From Verrucomicrobiota bacterium (GTDB lineage Bacteria > Verrucomicrobiota > Verrucomicrobiia > Opitutales > Opitutaceae), in NCBI GenBank assembly GCA_016871595.1, contig VHCY01000011.1, positions 1 to 44,242 of the forward strand: DNA of 44,242 bases, given 5' to 3'. A program made the translations under genes and the position numbers. Shown here piece after piece: positions 20,419 to 31,047 of this stretch; the stretch's first letter is position 1, and each line of letters opens with the position of its first letter. The notes below the pieces were generated by a model, which did no database searches, was not told the DNA's origin, and saw only the letters and a program-made list of their open reading frames with translations.

Positions 20419-21138
20419 CTACCCAGCGTCGGGAAAGTCCGGGCCGAGCAGCTCGAGCAGGCGGGTGAAGAGGCGGTTGACGCGCGCCTGGTTCTCGCGG
20501 ACGAGCGCCCGGAAGGCCTCGAAGTCGATCGAGGTGCCCTCGAGGCCGTTGGCGTAGTTGTCGATGAGGGCGAGGCTGTTGTAGCTGAGGCCGAGCTCGA
20601 CGCAGAGGTCCGCCTCGTGGGCCGCGGTCATCCCGACGACGTCGCCCCAGGCGCGGATGATGCGGACCTCCGCCTTGGTCTCGAAGCGCGGGCCGCGCAT
20701 CTGCACGTAGACCTTGCCGGGATGGATGACGAACTCGGGGGCCAGCTCCCGCACCAGCCGCGGGATGAGGGTGTTGGCGATGCCGGGGGCGCCCCCGCGC
20801 AGCTCGGTGTCGAAGTAGGTGGCCGGCCCCTGCTGGAGCGCGACGTAGTCCGAGCACGAGACGAGCGTGCCGGGGGGCAGCTCCGGGCGGAGGGAGCCGA
20901 CGGAGTTAAGCGAGAGCACCTGGCGGAAGCCGAGGTCCGCGATCGCGGCGAGGTTGGCGCGGTAATTGATGGCGTGCGGGGGCAGGGGCACGCCGAAGCC
21001 GTGGCGGTTGAGCAGCACGTGGTCGCCGCGCCGCCGGAAGGAGACTGGGCCGTGTTTGGTCTCGACGGTCTCCACCGGCCAGGCCGAGAACAGGGGGGAG
21101 TTGACAATGCTCGTGCCACTGATGAACGCGACCTTCAT
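20419..21138 (-). CDS. MTAP/PNP-family purine nucleoside phosphorylase
   Basis: A 239-residue phosphorylase of the trimeric MTAP/PNP family, which splits purine nucleosides or methylthio-nucleosides with phosphate. Seen motifs are the phosphate site SGTSIVNSP, the RHG...PHAINYRAN block (residues 45-62), QMRGPRFETKAE (146-157), and GMTAAHEADLCVELGLSY (169-186). In human MTAP the adenine 6-amino group is read by the TDYD aspartates; here the matching stretch is DNYAN (193-197), with Asn and Ala instead, which is closer to enzymes for 6-oxopurines. So inosine, guanosine or methylthioinosine is a better guess than methylthioadenosine. Its start is only 28 bases from the divergent lipoprotein gene. 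Confidence 0.82.
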   Translation of the reverse strand: MKVAFISGTSIVNSPLFSAWPVETVETKHGPVSFRRRGDHVLLNRHGFGVPLPPHAINYRANLAAIADLGFRQVLSLNSVGSLRPELPPGTLVSCSDYVALQQGPATYFDTELRGGAPGIANTLIPRLVRELAPEFVIHPGKVYVQMRGPRFETKAEVRIIRAWGDVVGMTAAHEADLCVELGLSYNSLALIDNYANGLEGTSIDFEAFRALVRENQARVNRLFTRLLELLGPDFPDAG

Positions 21139-21166
21139 CCCGCCACTCACCGCCGGGACGGCGCGG

Positions 21167-21916
21167 ATGACAACGCGAAAAGCCCTCCTCGCGCGGGCGG
21201 CGGCGGGGCTCGCGCTCGCGCTCGCGGCCGGCTGCGCCACGCCCGGCCCGTTGCACCGCTACGCCTTCGCGCCCGGGCAGCCGGACCGCGTGGCGGACCT
21301 CGGTCCGGCGGGCGCGGGCGAGGTTCCGAGCCTGGTCGCGTCCGATGAGCGCGTGGCCGGCCTCGCCTACGATCCCTTCACCGACCACCTCTTCCTGCGC
21401 CTCGCGCCGGGCGACCGTATCCGGGTGGTGGACCGCCCGGCCCGGCGCCTGAAGCGCGAGCTGGATCTGCCGGGGGCCGGCGCCGGCGGCGACCTCGCGG
21501 TGCGGCCGCGGAACGGGCACCTGTTCCTCCTCGCCGGTCCCGGGCGCGGGGTGGCCGAGCACACCCGGTTCGGCCGGCCCGTGGGGCACTTCCCGCTGGA
21601 GGGCGTCGCGGACGAGCCCCGCGGCCTCGCGTTTGACGCCGCGCGCGACGAGCTGCTGGTGCTCGCGGCGGATGGCCGCACCGTCTCCCGGCACGACCTC
21701 ACGGGCCGGCGCCGGGGGGAGTTCCGCCTCGCGGCCGCCGCGGCCGGCCCCCTCGCCTGCGACGCCGAGACGGGCGAGGTCCACGCCGTGCTGGCGGACG
21801 GGGCGGGCGAGGTCGGCGTCTTCGGCCCGGACGGGGCGCGGCGCGGGACCTGGAGCGCCGGCGGACCGGGCGCCCTGATCGACCTCGGCCCCCGCTCGTT
21901 CCTGCGCGTGTTCTGA
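21167..21916 (+). CDS. Putative lipoprotein with beta-propeller-like repeats
   Basis: A 249-residue protein with a signal peptide and a good lipobox (LALAAGC, Cys at residue 22). The rest is made of repeated short strands: RVAGLAYDPFTDHLFLRL, GGDLAVRPRNGHLFLLAG, EPRGLAFDAARDELLVLA and GPLACDAETGEVHAVLAD recur about every 40-45 residues, which suggests NHL- or SdiA-regulated-like propeller blades. It is probably anchored to a membrane on the outer face. No enzyme motif is visible. It starts 28 bases from the divergent phosphorylase gene, so the two promoters must overlap the coding ends, and it stops 4 bases before the esterase gene. Confidence 0.68.
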   Translation: MTTRKALLARAAAGLALALAAGCATPGPLHRYAFAPGQPDRVADLGPAGAGEVPSLVASDERVAGLAYDPFTDHLFLRLAPGDRIRVVDRPARRLKRELDLPGAGAGGDLAVRPRNGHLFLLAGPGRGVAEHTRFGRPVGHFPLEGVADEPRGLAFDAARDELLVLAADGRTVSRHDLTGRRRGEFRLAAAAAGPLACDAETGEVHAVLADGAGEVGVFGPDGARRGTWSAGGPGALIDLGPRSFLRVF

Positions 21917-21920
21917 CCTT

Positions 21921-22892
21921 ATGCCCCTGATCGACCTGCCTCCCCCGAAGCTTCGCGAATACGCCGGGCGCAACCCGCGGCCGGACGACTTCGACGCCTA
22001 CTGGGCGGCGGCGCTGCGCGAGCTCGACGCCACCCCGCCGGAACCGGAACTGCGCCCCGCGGCGACAGCCCCCGCGACGGACCGCGTCGAGTGCCTCGAG
22101 CTGTGGTTCACCGGCGTCGGCGGCGCGCGGATCCACGCCAAGTACGTGCGCCCGCGGGACGCCCGCCCTGGCTCCTGCCCGGCGGTGCTGCAGTTCCACG
22201 GTTACGCGGGGCATTCGGGCGACTGGCTGGACAAGCTTGGCTGGGCGGCGGAGGGCTGCTGCCACGCGACGATGGACTGCCGGGGTCAGGGCGGACGCTC
22301 GGAGGACAACGGGCGGGTCCGCGGCCCGACCCTGCGTGGCCACATCGTGCGCGGGCTGGAGGACCCGGATCCGGCGCGGCTGCTCTACCGGCAGATCTTC
22401 CTCGACACCGTGCAGTTGGCGCGGGTGGTGCTCGCCTTTCCCGAGGTGGACCCGGCGCGCGCCGGCTGCTGCGGGGCGTCGCAGGGCGGGGCCCTGGCAC
22501 TGGCCTGCGCGGCCCTCGAGCCGCGGATCACCCGGACGGCCCCGGTGTACCCGTTTCTGTGCGATTACCAGCGGACCTGGGAGATGGACCAGGCGCGGGA
22601 CGCGTACGAGGAGCTGCGGCTGTTCTTCCGCGCGTTCGACCCGCGGCACGAGCGGGAGCGCGAGATCTTCACCCGGCTCGGGTACATCGACGTGCAGCAC
22701 CTCGCCCCGCGGATCCGGGCACGGACCCTGATGTTCACCGGTCTGATGGACACCATCTGCCTGCCCAGCACCCAGTTCGCCGCCTTCAACCGCATCCCGG
22801 GCCCCAAGGAGGTCGTGCTCTACCCGGACTTCGGGCACGAGGCGCTACCAGGCCAGGCAGACCGCACCTTTGCCTTCCTGCGCGGCCGCTGA
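21921..22892 (+). CDS. Acetyl xylan esterase-like hydrolase (AXE1/CE7 family)
   Basis: A 323-residue alpha/beta hydrolase. The N-terminus has the CE7 pattern PDDFDAYWAAALREL. After it come the oxyanion region QFHGYAGHSGDW, then TMDCRGQGGRSED, the nucleophile elbow CCGASQGG (S187), D277 (GLMDTICLPST) and H306 (DFGHE). This triad and order are typical of CE7 enzymes, which remove acetyl groups from xylo-oligosaccharides or cephalosporin C. There is no signal peptide, so it acts in the cytoplasm on imported or small substrates. It lies 4 bases after the lipoprotein gene. Confidence 0.87.
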   Translation: MPLIDLPPPKLREYAGRNPRPDDFDAYWAAALRELDATPPEPELRPAATAPATDRVECLELWFTGVGGARIHAKYVRPRDARPGSCPAVLQFHGYAGHSGDWLDKLGWAAEGCCHATMDCRGQGGRSEDNGRVRGPTLRGHIVRGLEDPDPARLLYRQIFLDTVQLARVVLAFPEVDPARAGCCGASQGGALALACAALEPRITRTAPVYPFLCDYQRTWEMDQARDAYEELRLFFRAFDPRHEREREIFTRLGYIDVQHLAPRIRARTLMFTGLMDTICLPSTQFAAFNRIPGPKEVVLYPDFGHEALPGQADRTFAFLRGR

Positions 22893-22947
22893 GCGGCCGG
22901 ACCCCGCGCTTGTCAACGCCCGCGCCGCGCCCCAACTTCGCCCGTTT

Positions 22948-23685
22948 ATGGATCCCGCCCTCGCCGTCCCCGCGCACGTCGCCATCATTATGGATGGCAA
23001 CGGGCGGTGGGCGACGCAGCGGGGGCTTCCCCGGATCGAGGGCCACCGGCGCGGCGTGGAGACCGTGCGCGCGGTGTCGCGGGCGGCGCGCGACCTCGGG
23101 GTGCGGATGCTGACCCTTTACGCCTTCTCGGTGGAGAACTGGCGACGGCCCGCGGACGAGATCGGCGCGCTGATGGGCCTGCTGGAGTACTACCTGGGAC
23201 GGGAGCTGGACAACTTCCGGCGCGAGGGCATCCGCCTGCGGACGATCGGCCGGACCCAGGACCTGCCCGCGGGGGTGCAGGCGAGGCTGCGCGAGGCGGA
23301 GGCGGAGACGCGGCACCTCACCGGCTACACCTTGGTGCTGGCGCTCAACTACGGCTCGCGCACCGAGGTGGCGGAGGCGGCGCAGGCCTACGCCGCGGCG
23401 GTGGCGGCGGGCCGGGAGCCGGCCGGCGAGGCCTCCTGGGAGCATTTCCGGCGCTACCTGTACACGGCGGACCTGCCGGATCCCGACCTCGTGGTGCGCA
23501 CCTCGGGGGAAACGCGGCTGAGCAACTTCCTCCTCCTGCAGGCCGCGTACGCGGAATTCCACTTCACGCCGGTCCTCTGGCCCGACTTCTCGCGGGCGGA
23601 CCTCGAGGCGGCCATCGCGGACTACCAGCGGCGCGAGCGCCGCTTCGGCCGGACCAGCGCCCAGGTCCAGCCGGCCGGCGTCTGA
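22948..23685 (+). CDS. uppS: Undecaprenyl diphosphate synthase (isoprenyl transferase)
   Basis: A 245-residue cis-prenyltransferase. The catalytic and diphosphate-binding start HVAIIMDGNGRWA (D16) is present, followed by GHRRGVETVR, YAFSVENWRRP and, near the end, RTSGETRLSNFLL with the aromatic LWPDF stretch: all five family regions are there. It condenses isopentenyl diphosphate units onto farnesyl diphosphate to make the C55 carrier of wall precursors. ATG 22948 is chosen over an in-frame codon at 22870 that would overlap the esterase gene. It heads the uppS-cdsA-dxr-rseP-ispG operon, with 13 bases to cdsA. Confidence 0.96.
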   Translation: MDPALAVPAHVAIIMDGNGRWATQRGLPRIEGHRRGVETVRAVSRAARDLGVRMLTLYAFSVENWRRPADEIGALMGLLEYYLGRELDNFRREGIRLRTIGRTQDLPAGVQARLREAEAETRHLTGYTLVLALNYGSRTEVAEAAQAYAAAVAAGREPAGEASWEHFRRYLYTADLPDPDLVVRTSGETRLSNFLLLQAAYAEFHFTPVLWPDFSRADLEAAIADYQRRERRFGRTSAQVQPAGV

Positions 23686-23698
23686 GCCCCGCTCCGCG

Positions 23699-24529
23699 AT
23701 GGGCCAGCGCATCCTCAGCACCGTCCTCCTCTGGACCCTCATCGGCGGGTCGCTTTGGTTCTTCCGCACCTCCGGGGCGCTCGTGGTGATCACGGTGATC
23801 TCGGCGCTCACCCTCCGGGAGTTTTACCAGCTGATGCGGGGCGCGGGCTACGACCCGTTCGACAAGTTCGGGGTCGGCGTCGGCGTGCTCGTGACGCTCG
23901 CGCCCTGGCTCGAGGCGCGCCTCGGCTGGCCGATGGGGATGGTGCTGCCGCTCGCGGTCGTGGTCTGCGCCGTGCGCCTGCTCGGCGAACGCACCCCGGA
24001 GACGCGCGTCGAGGCGCTGGCGACGACCCTGTTCGGGCTCGTTTACGTCTCCCTGATGCTTTCGTTCCTCGTCGCGATCCTCGTCCCGCGGCCCGGTGAC
24101 GCCGTCGGCGCGGACGCGCGGTTGCTGCTCGCGCTGTGGCTGGTGGCGGTGGCCAAGTTCTGCGACGTCGGCGCGCTGCTGGCGGGCCTTGCGTTCGGCC
24201 GGCACCGGATGTCCCCGCAGATCAGCCCGAAGAAGACCTGGGAGGGCGCCGCCGGCGGCATCCTCTGCTCGATGGGCATTGGCGCGAGCGTGGCCTGGCT
24301 GGCCCGCGACGTCCTCGGCGGGCACCTGACGCCCGGCCGCGCGGCGCTGGTCGCGGTGCCCGTGGCCGTGTTGGGGATCGTGGCGGACCTCGTTGAGTCG
24401 GTGATCAAGCGGCGCGCCAACCTGAAGGACTCCGGCCACGCCATCCCGGGCATCGGCGGGATGTTCGATCTGAGTGACAGCATGATCCTGGCCGCGCCGG
24501 TCGGCTACCTGCTCCTCGGGCTCGCCTAA
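23699..24529 (+). CDS. cdsA: Phosphatidate cytidylyltransferase (CDP-diacylglycerol synthase)
   Basis: A 276-residue membrane protein with about seven to eight helices. The conserved SPKKTWEGAAGG block and the C-terminal signature region are present, starting S234-V-I-K-R and running to K243-D244. It makes CDP-diacylglycerol from phosphatidic acid and CTP, the entry to all bacterial phospholipids. In the classical signature the next part is PGHGGxxDRxD; here it reads PGIGGMFDLSD, with I252 for His and L258 for Arg. The metal-binding aspartates D257 and D260 remain. This may be a known sub-branch of the family, so I still call it CdsA. It lies between uppS (13 bases) and dxr (23 bases). Confidence 0.93.
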   Translation: MGQRILSTVLLWTLIGGSLWFFRTSGALVVITVISALTLREFYQLMRGAGYDPFDKFGVGVGVLVTLAPWLEARLGWPMGMVLPLAVVVCAVRLLGERTPETRVEALATTLFGLVYVSLMLSFLVAILVPRPGDAVGADARLLLALWLVAVAKFCDVGALLAGLAFGRHRMSPQISPKKTWEGAAGGILCSMGIGASVAWLARDVLGGHLTPGRAALVAVPVAVLGIVADLVESVIKRRANLKDSGHAIPGIGGMFDLSDSMILAAPVGYLLLGLA

Positions 24530-24552
24530 GGCGCCCCTTCCCCGCTTCCGCC

Positions 24553-25731
24553 GTGTCCGCCCGCCGCAAACGCATCGTCCTCCTCGGCGCCACCGGCTCC
24601 ATCGGAGAAAGCACCCGGCGGGTGATCGCGGCGCACCGGGACCGGCTGGAGCTGGTCGCGGTGGCCGGGCGGGGACGCTGGGAGCAACTCGCGGCGATCG
24701 CGCGGGAACACGGCGTGCGTGAGGTGGGGATTTTCGACGACGCGGCCCTGGCCGCGGCGCGGGCCGCCCCGGCAGCGTTCCCGCCCGGGACCCGCCTGCA
24801 CGGCGGCCTCGAGGGGCTCCGCGAGCTCGCCGGGCTGCCCGAGGCCGACCTCGTGCTCGTGGCGGTGGTGGGCACCCTTGGGCTGGAACCGGCCCTGGCG
24901 GCGATCGCGGCGGGCAAGGACCTAGCGCTGGCCTCGAAGGAGATCCTCGTGCTGGCGGGCCCGTTCGTGATGGCGGCCGCGCGGCGGCACGGCGTGCGGA
25001 TCCTGCCGGTCGACAGCGAGCACAACGCCGTCTTCCAGTGCCTGGAGGGCCACCCCTCGGCCGCCGTGCGCCGCATCGTGCTCACCGCGAGCGGCGGGGC
25101 GTTCCGCGACTGGCCGGTGGAGCAGCTCGCGCGGGCGACGCCGGCGGACGCGTTGCGGCACCCCAACTGGTCGATGGGCCCGAAGATCACGGTCGACTCG
25201 GCCACCCTAGCAAACAAGGGCCTCGAGCTGATCGAGGCGCAGCACCTGTTCGGCCTGCGGCCCGAGCAATGCGGCGCGGTCCTGCACCCGCAGAGCATCG
25301 TGCACTGCCTAGTCGAGTTCACCGATGGCGCGATGCTGGCCCAGCTCTGCCCGCCCTCGATGACCTTCCCGATCCAGCACGCCCTGCTCCACCCGGAGCG
25401 CGCGCCCGGGACCGAGCCGGCCCTAGCGCTCGAGCGGGCCTTCGGGCTGGAGTTCCGGCCGGTGGACGAGGCCCGGTTTCCGATGCTGCGGCTCGCCCGC
25501 GAGGTCATGGCGGCGGGCGGCGCGGCCCCCGCCGTGTACAACGCGGCCAACGAGGTCGCGGTCGCCGCCTTCCTCGCCGGTCGGCTGCCCTTCCTTGCGA
25601 TCCCGCGCGTCGTGGAAACGGTGCTCGCGGAAATGCCCGCCCTGCCCTCCCCCGATCTCCCCGCGGTCCTCGCCGCGGATGTCGAGGCGCGCCGCCGCGC
25701 CGCTGCGCACCTGCCAGCCGCGAACCCCTGA
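24553..25731 (+). CDS. dxr: 1-deoxy-D-xylulose-5-phosphate reductoisomerase
   Basis: A 392-residue enzyme of the MEP pathway, turning DXP and NADPH into 2-C-methyl-D-erythritol 4-phosphate. The NADPH-binding start is GATGSIGEST; LALASKEILV and LPVDSEHNAVFQCLEG give the metal and substrate site; the flexible-loop region SGGAFRDWP and the segment HPNWSMGPKITVDSATLANKGLE are intact; the end has NAANEVAVAAFL. It starts at GTG 24553. The next gene, rseP, begins 6 bases after its stop. Together with ispG two genes on, it supplies isoprenoid units for UppS, encoded in the same operon. Confidence 0.97.
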   Translation: MSARRKRIVLLGATGSIGESTRRVIAAHRDRLELVAVAGRGRWEQLAAIAREHGVREVGIFDDAALAAARAAPAAFPPGTRLHGGLEGLRELAGLPEADLVLVAVVGTLGLEPALAAIAAGKDLALASKEILVLAGPFVMAAARRHGVRILPVDSEHNAVFQCLEGHPSAAVRRIVLTASGGAFRDWPVEQLARATPADALRHPNWSMGPKITVDSATLANKGLELIEAQHLFGLRPEQCGAVLHPQSIVHCLVEFTDGAMLAQLCPPSMTFPIQHALLHPERAPGTEPALALERAFGLEFRPVDEARFPMLRLAREVMAAGGAAPAVYNAANEVAVAAFLAGRLPFLAIPRVVETVLAEMPALPSPDLPAVLAADVEARRRAAAHLPAANP

Positions 25732-25737
25732 ACTGAC

Positions 25738-27185
25738 GTGGCCACCGACTTGCTCCCCTCCCTGCTGGGCAACCTCTGGTCGATCGCCCTCGTGGTCCTC
25801 TTCTTCGGGGGCTCGATCTTCGTCCATGAACTGGGCCACTTCCTCGCCGCCCGGCGCCGCGGGGTACTGGTGGAGCGGTTCTCGATCGGCTTCGGACCCC
25901 CGCTCTGGTCCTGGCGCGGGCGCGACGGGGTGGAGTACCGGATCGCCTGGTTCCCCCTCGGCGGCTACGTGCTGCTCCCCGAGTTGGCTGACCTCGGCGC
26001 GGCTGAGGGCCCGAGCCGGGCCGACCTCAGCGGCCGCCCGCCGGTCACCTACGGCACCCGGATGCTCGTGTTCGCCGCGGGGGCCGCGTGCAACCTCCTC
26101 TTTGCCTTCGTCCTCGCCGTCCTCCTCTGGTCGCTCGGCCAGCCGATGAGCAGCGACGTGCTCTCGACCCGCATCGGCCACGTCGCGCCCTCCCTCAAGC
26201 TGCCGGATGGCCGCGAGGTGCCCAGCCCGGCCCGCGAGGCGGGACTCGAGCCCGGCGACCACATCCGGCGGATCGACGGCCGCCCGGTCGCCGCGTGGAT
26301 CGACATCCAGAATTCCCTGATCCTCGGCACCGGCCGCGACGCCTCGGGCCGGCCGCAGGTCGTGTTCACCGTCGAGCGCGCGGGCCGCGTCCTCGAGGTC
26401 ACGATCCACCCGCAACTGGCCGGGGACGAGCGCGTGCGCCGCGTGGGCATCGGTCCCGGCTTCGAGCTGCTCGTCCACGCCGTCGCGGCGGATTCGCCGG
26501 CGGCGCGGGCCGGGTTCCAGCCCGAGGACGAGATTCTGCAGGCCGACGGGCGCCCGGTCTGGAGCGACGTTCCCTTCCGCGCGGCGCTCGCGGCGGCGGG
26601 CGGGCGGGAGCTCGAGGTCCGCGTGCGCCGCGCGGGCGCCGAACGCGTGCTGCGCCTCCCGGCGGCCGAGGGCGCAGCGGCGGTCCCGGGGGCGGGGCTT
26701 AGCCTGAAGACCGGTTTCCAGACCGTGCACGTCTCGCCGTTCCGCCAGCTCGGCGACGCGATCGGGTGGACCTACCGGACGCTTCTCAGTCTGGTCCATC
26801 CGCGATCGGACATCGGCCTCGACAAGATGTCCGGCCCCGTCGGCATCGCGCGGGTCCTGCACAGCGCCGCCGAGGTGGGCCTGCGGGCCGTGTTCCTGAT
26901 CACGCTCCTGCTCAACGTGAACCTCGCCCTGTTCAACCTGCTCCCGATCCCGGTGCTCGACGGGGGCCATATGCTCTTCGCGACCCTCGGCCGGCTGCGC
27001 GGCCGGCCCCTGCCCGCCTCGCTGATCGCCGGGGCGCAGAGCGTGTTCATGGTGGTCCTGCTGTCCCTCGTGGCGTACGTGACTGTCTTCAGCGACGTCC
27101 CGCGCACGCTGCGCGAGATGCGGGCGGACCGCGCCGCGCCTCCGGCCGCCGCACCGGCAACCCCTGCGGCGCCCGTTCCCGCCCG

Positions 27186-27189
<4 letters not shown>
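25738..27189 (+). CDS. rseP: Site-2 zinc metalloprotease RseP
   Basis: A 483-residue membrane protease. The zinc motif HELGH (H30, E31, H34) is in the first helix, and the second metal ligand region is LLPIPVLDGGHML near residue 405. Two PDZ-like domains lie between (about residues 165-245 and 250-330), as in E. coli RseP; other species have one. RseP cuts membrane anchors of anti-sigma factors after a first cut outside, and clears leftover signal peptides. Neither a sigma-E-type factor nor its anti-sigma is in this window. It starts at GTG 25738 and ends in an ATGA overlap with ispG. Confidence 0.94.
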
Positions 27190-29228
<2,039 letters not shown>

Positions 29229-29278
29229 GCGGCCGCGGGGAGGCCGGCGGAAGGCTTTCGGAGCCCCGCTTGGGGTGG

Positions 29279-29298
29279 TGTGAACAAGTTGTGGGAAA
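29279..29298. promoter_or_regulatory. Two DnaA-box-like sites next to the dnaA promoter
   Basis: TGTGAACAA at 29279-29287 and TGTGGGAAA at 29290-29298 are each two mismatches from TGTGGATAA (reverse of the E. coli box TTATCCACA), in the same orientation and 11 bases apart, about one helical turn. The second ends 2 bases before the -35 box. This spacing would let bound DnaA block its own promoter. Two mismatches each makes the call tentative. Confidence 0.4.
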
Positions 29299-29299
29299 G

Positions 29300-29329
29300 T
29301 TGACCTTGAAATGCCCGGGCCCTTATAGA
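29300..29329 (+). promoter_or_regulatory. Sigma-70-type promoter for dnaA
   Basis: TTGACC at 29300-29305 and TATAGA at 29324-29329 are 18 bases apart, five of six and four of six matches to consensus, in a locally AT-rich patch of otherwise GC-rich sequence. It points towards dnaA and would give a leader of about 255 bases. This is the best promoter match I see in the window. Confidence 0.6.
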
Positions 29330-29560
29330 TTACTCCGCGCTTCGCCACCCGTGGCGCCCGTTCCGGTTGTTCCTTCTTATGCCCTTCGAGCCCTCCCTGA
29401 GGCGCCCGCCGCGAGACTTCCCCTACCCCTTTTCCCGCATCGACTTGGAAATGCAAACCTTGCCCCCGATGCCCTCCCCCTTTTCGACCCCTTTTTCTCT
29501 CGGCAGACCGGCGCAGGCGACGGTGTTGGTGGCATAAGTGAGACGCAACCGGCGGCGCCC

Positions 29561-29569
29561 TGTGAATAA
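29561..29569. promoter_or_regulatory. DnaA-box-like site near the dnaA start
   Basis: TGTGAATAA is one mismatch from the reverse of TTATCCACA and lies 22 bases before the dnaA start codon. A further TGTGGGAAA sits inside the gene at 29620-29628. All four sites have one orientation. This one is the best match. Confidence 0.45.
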
Positions 29570-29591
29570 AACCGCCCCCCTCTGCCCGGAA

Positions 29592-30971
29592 ATGTCCTCC
29601 GCCCTCCTCTCCCCCAGTCTGTGGGAAACCGTCAAGTGCGACTTCAAGTCGCTCTTCCCGGAGGACGTGTTCCAGATGTGGTTCGAGCCGCTCGGGTGCC
29701 TCGAGGCGACGGCGGACACGATCACCCTGGGGGTCCCGAACGACTTCGCGGCGATCTGGATCCACGACAACTATCTTGACCTGATCACGCAGCGGCTGCG
29801 CCTTACGGCGGGCCGGGCGGTGCAGGTGCGGCTGCGCAAGGCGGAGGCCTCCGGCGCGACGCCCGCCCCGTCCGAGGCGGCGCCCGTGGCCCGAGTCCGT
29901 GCCAACCCTGCACGGCGCGCCGGCCGCGCCGAGGACCGGGGGGCCGCGCAGGGCACGCTCAACCCGCGCAACACGTTCGAGACCTTCGTCGTCGGCTCCA
30001 ACAACCAGATGGCGCACGCCGCGGCGATGGCGGTCGCGCAGGCCCCGGCGCAGGCCTACAACCCCCTGTTCCTCTACGGGGACACCGGCCTCGGCAAGAC
30101 GCACCTGATGCACGCCATCGGCCACGCCGTGGTGCGCGCGAACCCCGACGCCCGCGTCGCCTATCTCTCGACCGAGAAATTCACCAACGAGTTCATCCTC
30201 GCGCTGCAGGACAACGCGCTGGCGAAGTTCCGGCAGCGCTACCGGCACGTCGACATCCTGCTCATCGACGACGTGCAGTTCCTCGCCGGCAAGGAGCGCA
30301 TCCAGGAGGAGTTCTTCCACACCTTCAACGACCTCTTCGAGTCCGGCCGCCAGATCGTCCTCACCAGCGACCGGCGCGCGAGCGAGATCCAGAAGCTGGA
30401 GTCGCGCCTTGTCTCCCGCTTCGAGTGGGGCCTGCCCGCGGACATCCAGGCGCCCGACTTCGAGACCCGCCTTGCGATCCTGCGCAAGAAGTCGCAGCAG
30501 CTCAGCTGCGGCGTGCCCGAGCCGATCCTCAGCTTCATCGCCGAGCACATCACCAAGAATATCCGCCGCCTCGAGGGCGCGCTGCTCAAGGTCTCCAGCT
30601 ACTCGTCCCTCACCCAGCAGCCGCTCGACCTCCCAGCGGTGGAACGCCTCCTCCAGGACGTGCTGCTGGAGCAGGCCCAGAACGTCCTCACGATCGAGAC
30701 GATCCAGAAGCGCGTCGCGGACCACTTCCAGATCCGGCACAGCGATATGACGAGCAAGCGCCGGCCGAACAACATCGCGATGCCGCGCCAAGTCGCGATG
30801 TACCTCTCGCGCATCCTGACCAAGCACTCGCTGCAGGACATCGGCGACGCCTTCGGCGGCCGCGACCACGGCACGGTCATCCACGCCTGCAAGACGGTCG
30901 AGAACCTCTGCGAGCAGGACACGTCGATCCGCAACAGCGTCGACTTCCTGAAGACCCAGCTCTCCCGCTGA
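29592..30971 (+). CDS. dnaA: Chromosomal replication initiator DnaA
   Basis: A 459-residue DnaA. Domain I (residues about 5-80) begins SLWETVKCDFKSLFPEDVF; a variable linker follows (85-125); the AAA+ core has Walker A GDTGLGKTHLMHAIG, Walker B DILLIDDVQFLAGKE and the arginine-finger region ESRLVSRFEWG; domain IV ends with DIGDAFGGRDHGTVIHACK, the helix that reads DnaA boxes. ATG 29592 (MSSALL) is chosen over an in-frame start at 29538 because domain I begins right after it. DnaA binds origin boxes and opens the origin. The promoter region carries sites that could allow self-control. dnaN, often next to dnaA, is not here. Confidence 0.97.
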   Translation: MSSALLSPSLWETVKCDFKSLFPEDVFQMWFEPLGCLEATADTITLGVPNDFAAIWIHDNYLDLITQRLRLTAGRAVQVRLRKAEASGATPAPSEAAPVARVRANPARRAGRAEDRGAAQGTLNPRNTFETFVVGSNNQMAHAAAMAVAQAPAQAYNPLFLYGDTGLGKTHLMHAIGHAVVRANPDARVAYLSTEKFTNEFILALQDNALAKFRQRYRHVDILLIDDVQFLAGKERIQEEFFHTFNDLFESGRQIVLTSDRRASEIQKLESRLVSRFEWGLPADIQAPDFETRLAILRKKSQQLSCGVPEPILSFIAEHITKNIRRLEGALLKVSSYSSLTQQPLDLPAVERLLQDVLLEQAQNVLTIETIQKRVADHFQIRHSDMTSKRRPNNIAMPRQVAMYLSRILTKHSLQDIGDAFGGRDHGTVIHACKTVENLCEQDTSIRNSVDFLKTQLSR

Positions 30972-31047
30972 GGCGGGACCCCCGCCCCGCCCGCGCGGCC
31001 CCGCCCCGCGGTTGCAGGCGCGCCCCTGGCCCCTACGCTCCGTTCCG

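Larger units (their letters stand above)
29229..29591. other. 363-base dnaA upstream region
   Basis: No gene is seen here. From left to right: a GC-rich inverted repeat just past ispG (GCGGGG 29235-29240 with CCCCGC 29264-29269, no T tract), two DnaA-box-like 9-mers, a sigma-70-like promoter (29300-29329) with the palindrome GCCCGGGC (29313-29320) in its spacer, then a leader of about 255 bases that is pyrimidine-rich with runs of C and T, and a third DnaA-box-like site 23 bases before the dnaA start. It could be a dnaA control region or part of an origin; there is no extended AT-rich unwinding segment to support an origin. Confidence 0.6.

Noticed and set aside
29229-29591. A replication origin upstream of dnaA
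   Set aside because: DnaA-box matches are few and imperfect, and there is no long AT-rich unwinding region. Without chromosome-wide GC skew the claim is not supported; it is kept only as a dnaA control region.
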